From Spyradenecus sp045634445 (GTDB lineage: Bacteria; Verrucomicrobiota; Kiritimatiellia; RFP12; DVOR01): a stretch of 34,041 bases of DNA. The first letter of the stretch is position 1. Each line of letters opens with the position of its first letter. The position numbers were made by a program, and so were the translations under genes. Shown here in pieces: positions 31,545 through 34,041 of this stretch. The notes under the pieces were generated by a model, which was not told the origin of the DNA, searched no databases, and saw only the letters and a list, made by a program, of their open reading frames with translations. Location of the stretch: the NCBI GenBank assembly GCA_045634445.1, contig JAZRAG010000057.1:1-34041 (forward strand). Direction: 5' to 3'.

Positions 31545-34041
31545 ATGTTTAATCCAGTTTCGAATCGCCCAGACTTCGCAAAGAATGAAGAAGCCGTTTT
31601 AGAAAAGTGGGCACGTGAAAATACCTTTGCAGAAAGTTTGAAACAACGCAAGGATGCGCCAATCTTTCGTTTTTATGATGGTCCTCCCTTTGCTACAGGA
31701 TTGCCACACTATGGTCACCTTTTGGCTGGTACGATTAAGGACGTTGTGCCGCGCTATCAGGCAATGCGTGGTTATTATGTTGAGCGTCGTTTCGGCTGGG
31801 ACTGTCATGGCTTGCCGATTGAAGCCTTGGCTCAGGACGCCTTAGGGGTGAGTGGCGCATATGAAATTCGTCAGCATGGTATTCATGCCTTTAACGAACA
31901 GTGCCGTTCGATGGTGTTGCGTTATGTTGAACAGTGGCGCAATACTGTGACCCGTATGGGACGTTGGGTTGATTTTGACAACGACTATAAGACGATGCAG
32001 CCTTCCTTCATGGAAAGTGTGTGGTGGGTCTTTAAACAGTTGTGGGATCAGGGTCGCGTTTATCGTAGCCACCGTATCATGCCGTATTCTTGGAAGTTGT
32101 CTACGCCGCTTTCTAACTTTGAAGCTGGTAATAACTACAAGGACGTGCAAGATCCCGCAGTAACGGTGCGTTGCCGCATTACTGAAGGTGCTCATGCAGC
32201 GTGGGGCAATGAAGCTTACTTGCTTGTGTGGACAACCACCCCCTGGACGCTTTTGACCAACTTCGCAATCTGCGCTGGTCCTTCAATTGATTACGTTGCT
32301 GTGCGTGATAAGGCTGATGGCGCCGTTTATATCTTGGCAGAAGCTCGTTTGAGCTCGGTCTTTAAGAAGGCGGATGCGTATGATATTTTGGAAACCTTCA
32401 AGGGCGAAGTCTTGAAGGGTATCCGTTATGAACCAATCTTCCCTTACTACAAGGACAAGCCGAACGCATTTGTGGTGTTGACTGACGACTACGTGACAAC
32501 CACTGATGGTACGGGTTTAGTGCATAATGCTCCTGCTTATGGTGAAGATGACTTCCGCGTTTGTGCAGCAGCAGGCATTACAATTGAAGACCCGATGGAT
32601 GAAAGCTGTGCTTTTACTGCTCCGGCACCTGAAGCATGGCGTGGTCGCTTCTGTAAGGACTGTGATAAGGATATTATTCGCACCTTGAAGGAAAATGGTA
32701 AGCTCGTTCACCAGGCAACGATTGTTCACTCGTATCCTTTCTGCGATCGTACCGATACGCCGCTCATTTATCGCGCAATTGACGCGTGGTATGTGAAAGT
32801 GGAAGATTTGCATGACCGTTTGGTGGAAAACAATGCAAAGGTGCATTGGCAGCCTGAAGCAGTGGGCGCAAATCGTTTTGGTAACTGGTTGCGCGAAGCA
32901 AAGGACTGGAACATCTCTCGTAACCGCTTCTGGGGTTCTTGCTTACCAGTATGGATTTGTGATGAAGACCCAACGGATATGATTTGCGTGGGTTCGGTTG
33001 CTGAATTGGAAGCGCTTTCGGGCGTGAAAGTTACCGACTTGCACAAACACTTCATTGATGAAATCGTCATCCAGAAGGATGGTCGCACGTATCATCGTAC
33101 GCCCGAAGTGCTTGATTGCTGGTTTGAATCTGGCTCGATGCCGTACGCTCAGCAACATTATCCCTTCTCTGGCAAGAAGTTGGAAGATTTCTTCCCTGCA
33201 GACTTCATTGCAGAAGGTCTTGACCAGACACGCGGTTGGTTCTATACTTTGCTTGTCTTGGGTACGTTGCTCTTCGGTGAAGCACCCTACAAGAACGTGG
33301 TCGTAAATGGTCTTGTTTTGGCTGAAGACGGCAAGAAGATGTCAAAGCGCTTGAAGAACTATCCTGCACCGGATGATGTGATTAATCGTTATGGTGCGGA
33401 TGCTTTGCGTTTGTACATGATTAATTCTCCCGTGGTACGTGCTGAAAACCTTCGTTTCTCGGAAACGGGCGTGCGTCAATTGTTGCGTGACCTTTTGATT
33501 CCGTGGTGGAATGCATATAGCTTCTTTGTGACTTACGCTAATGCGGATAAGTTTGAAGAAGCAGAAGTTGTACGCCCTGACTCTGAAAACGTTTTGGACC
33601 GTTGGATTGTTTCTTCGATGGAAACATTAATCAATGATGTGACGGCTGCAATGGACGCCTACGATTTGCAGAAGGCTGTCCGTCCGTTTGTGGCCTTCAT
33701 TGATGACTTGACCAACTGGTATATTCGCCGTTCTCGTCGTCGCTTCTGGAAGAGTGAAGATGACAATGATAAGCGTAGCGCGTATCGCACGTTGCGTTAT
33801 GTCTTGGTTCAGCTTTCTAAGGTGGCAGCACCATTCTGTCCCTTTGTTGCGGAACAAATCTACACCAATCTTAAGGGTGCTTCTGATCCTGCAAGCGTAC
33901 ATCTCTGCGACTTCCCGTCGGCGGATGCATCTGCACGTGATTTGCGCCTGGAAGCTGACATGGCTCAAGTGCAGCGTATGGTGCGTTTAGGTAGTCAGTT
34001 GCCCACGGATAAGGATTTGAAGGTGCGTCAGCCGCTTGCAA
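31545..34041 (+). CDS. ileS: Isoleucyl-tRNA synthetase, type 2 (partial, right edge)
   Basis: 832 codons visible, continuing past the window; a full IleRS is about 1,040 residues. Class I synthetase charging tRNA-Ile. The HIGH-equivalent is HYGH (55-58) within FYDGPPFATGLPHYGH, and KMSKR is at 598-602 in KMSKRLKNYPAPDD. Both are the type 2 (eukaryote-like) forms, not the type 1 HIGH/KMSKS pattern. The CP1 editing domain is present (WTTTPWTLLTN and GTGLVHNAPAYGEDDF). The window ends at KVRQPLA in the anticodon-binding part. AAGGA lies 5 bases before the ATG at 31545; an in-frame ATG at 31539 abuts the SD and is less likely. Confidence 0.96.
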   Translation, partial: MFNPVSNRPDFAKNEEAVLEKWARENTFAESLKQRKDAPIFRFYDGPPFATGLPHYGHLLAGTIKDVVPRYQAMRGYYVERRFGWDCHGLPIEALAQDALGVSGAYEIRQHGIHAFNEQCRSMVLRYVEQWRNTVTRMGRWVDFDNDYKTMQPSFMESVWWVFKQLWDQGRVYRSHRIMPYSWKLSTPLSNFEAGNNYKDVQDPAVTVRCRITEGAHAAWGNEAYLLVWTTTPWTLLTNFAICAGPSIDYVAVRDKADGAVYILAEARLSSVFKKADAYDILETFKGEVLKGIRYEPIFPYYKDKPNAFVVLTDDYVTTTDGTGLVHNAPAYGEDDFRVCAAAGITIEDPMDESCAFTAPAPEAWRGRFCKDCDKDIIRTLKENGKLVHQATIVHSYPFCDRTDTPLIYRAIDAWYVKVEDLHDRLVENNAKVHWQPEAVGANRFGNWLREAKDWNISRNRFWGSCLPVWICDEDPTDMICVGSVAELEALSGVKVTDLHKHFIDEIVIQKDGRTYHRTPEVLDCWFESGSMPYAQQHYPFSGKKLEDFFPADFIAEGLDQTRGWFYTLLVLGTLLFGEAPYKNVVVNGLVLAEDGKKMSKRLKNYPAPDDVINRYGADALRLYMINSPVVRAENLRFSETGVRQLLRDLLIPWWNAYSFFVTYANADKFEEAEVVRPDSENVLDRWIVSSMETLINDVTAAMDAYDLQKAVRPFVAFIDDLTNWYIRRSRRRFWKSEDDNDKRSAYRTLRYVLVQLSKVAAPFCPFVAEQIYTNLKGASDPASVHLCDFPSADASARDLRLEADMAQVQRMVRLGSQLPTDKDLKVRQPLA

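Overview
The window looks like chromosomal DNA of a bacterium from the PVC superphylum (Verrucomicrobiota, Kiritimatiellota or Lentisphaerota). This rests on the ddl-ftsQ-ftsA-ftsZ order with a very divergent FtsZ, Ser/Thr kinases carrying BspA-type leucine-rich repeats, an AMPK-type glycogen-binding domain protein, and an EF-hand membrane protein. It is an inference from family content, not from a marker rRNA. I see no rRNA, tRNA, insertion sequence, phage gene or CRISPR array.

Layout. (1) Positions 1-7344, minus strand: a tight six-gene cluster read right to left: class I aminotransferase, EF-hand membrane protein, agmatinase-type ureohydrolase, a HAD-like protein, MnmA, and an AsmA-like membrane protein running off the left edge. 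(2) Positions 7345-7881: a divergent intergenic region with four exact-period 22-bp repeats and several operator-like dyads. (3) Positions 7882-15697, plus strand: an integral-membrane acyltransferase; two adjacent membrane Ser/Thr kinases, the first with an ectodomain of about 1,100 residues made of BspA-type repeats; then a strongly expressed small protein with a Lys/Ala/Thr-rich tail and a CBM48 domain, which has its own near-consensus promoter and terminator. (4) Positions 15953-23127, plus strand: ddl, ftsQ, ftsA, ftsZ, a small lipoprotein, dtd, ribE and pgi, mostly overlapping or closely spaced, ending in three consecutive hairpins. (5) Positions 23337-25166: an exported GH20 hexosaminidase, convergent with (6) smc and a degenerate HAD-like gene (25253-29457, minus) across a shared bidirectional terminator. 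(7) Positions 29458-29985: a second divergent intergenic region with another four-copy, 22-bp-period array of different sequence. (8) Positions 29986-34041, plus strand: class IV aminotransferase, PTS EIIA-like protein, a structured leader, and a type-2 IleRS cut by the right edge.

How the genes fit together. Much of the window is housekeeping: cell wall and division (ddl, ftsQAZ), chromosome organisation (smc), translation quality (mnmA, dtd, ileS) and central metabolism (pgi, ribE, aminotransferases, agmatinase). The accessory part is the kinase pair with the acyltransferase and the CBM48 protein, which may be a surface-sensing and carbohydrate-related module; no functional link is shown by the sequence. 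The points most worth a second look are the receptor-like kinase pair, the CBM48 protein with a basic tail, the FtsZ with an altered GTPase signature and T7 loop, and the two 22-bp repeat arrays in divergent intergenic regions.
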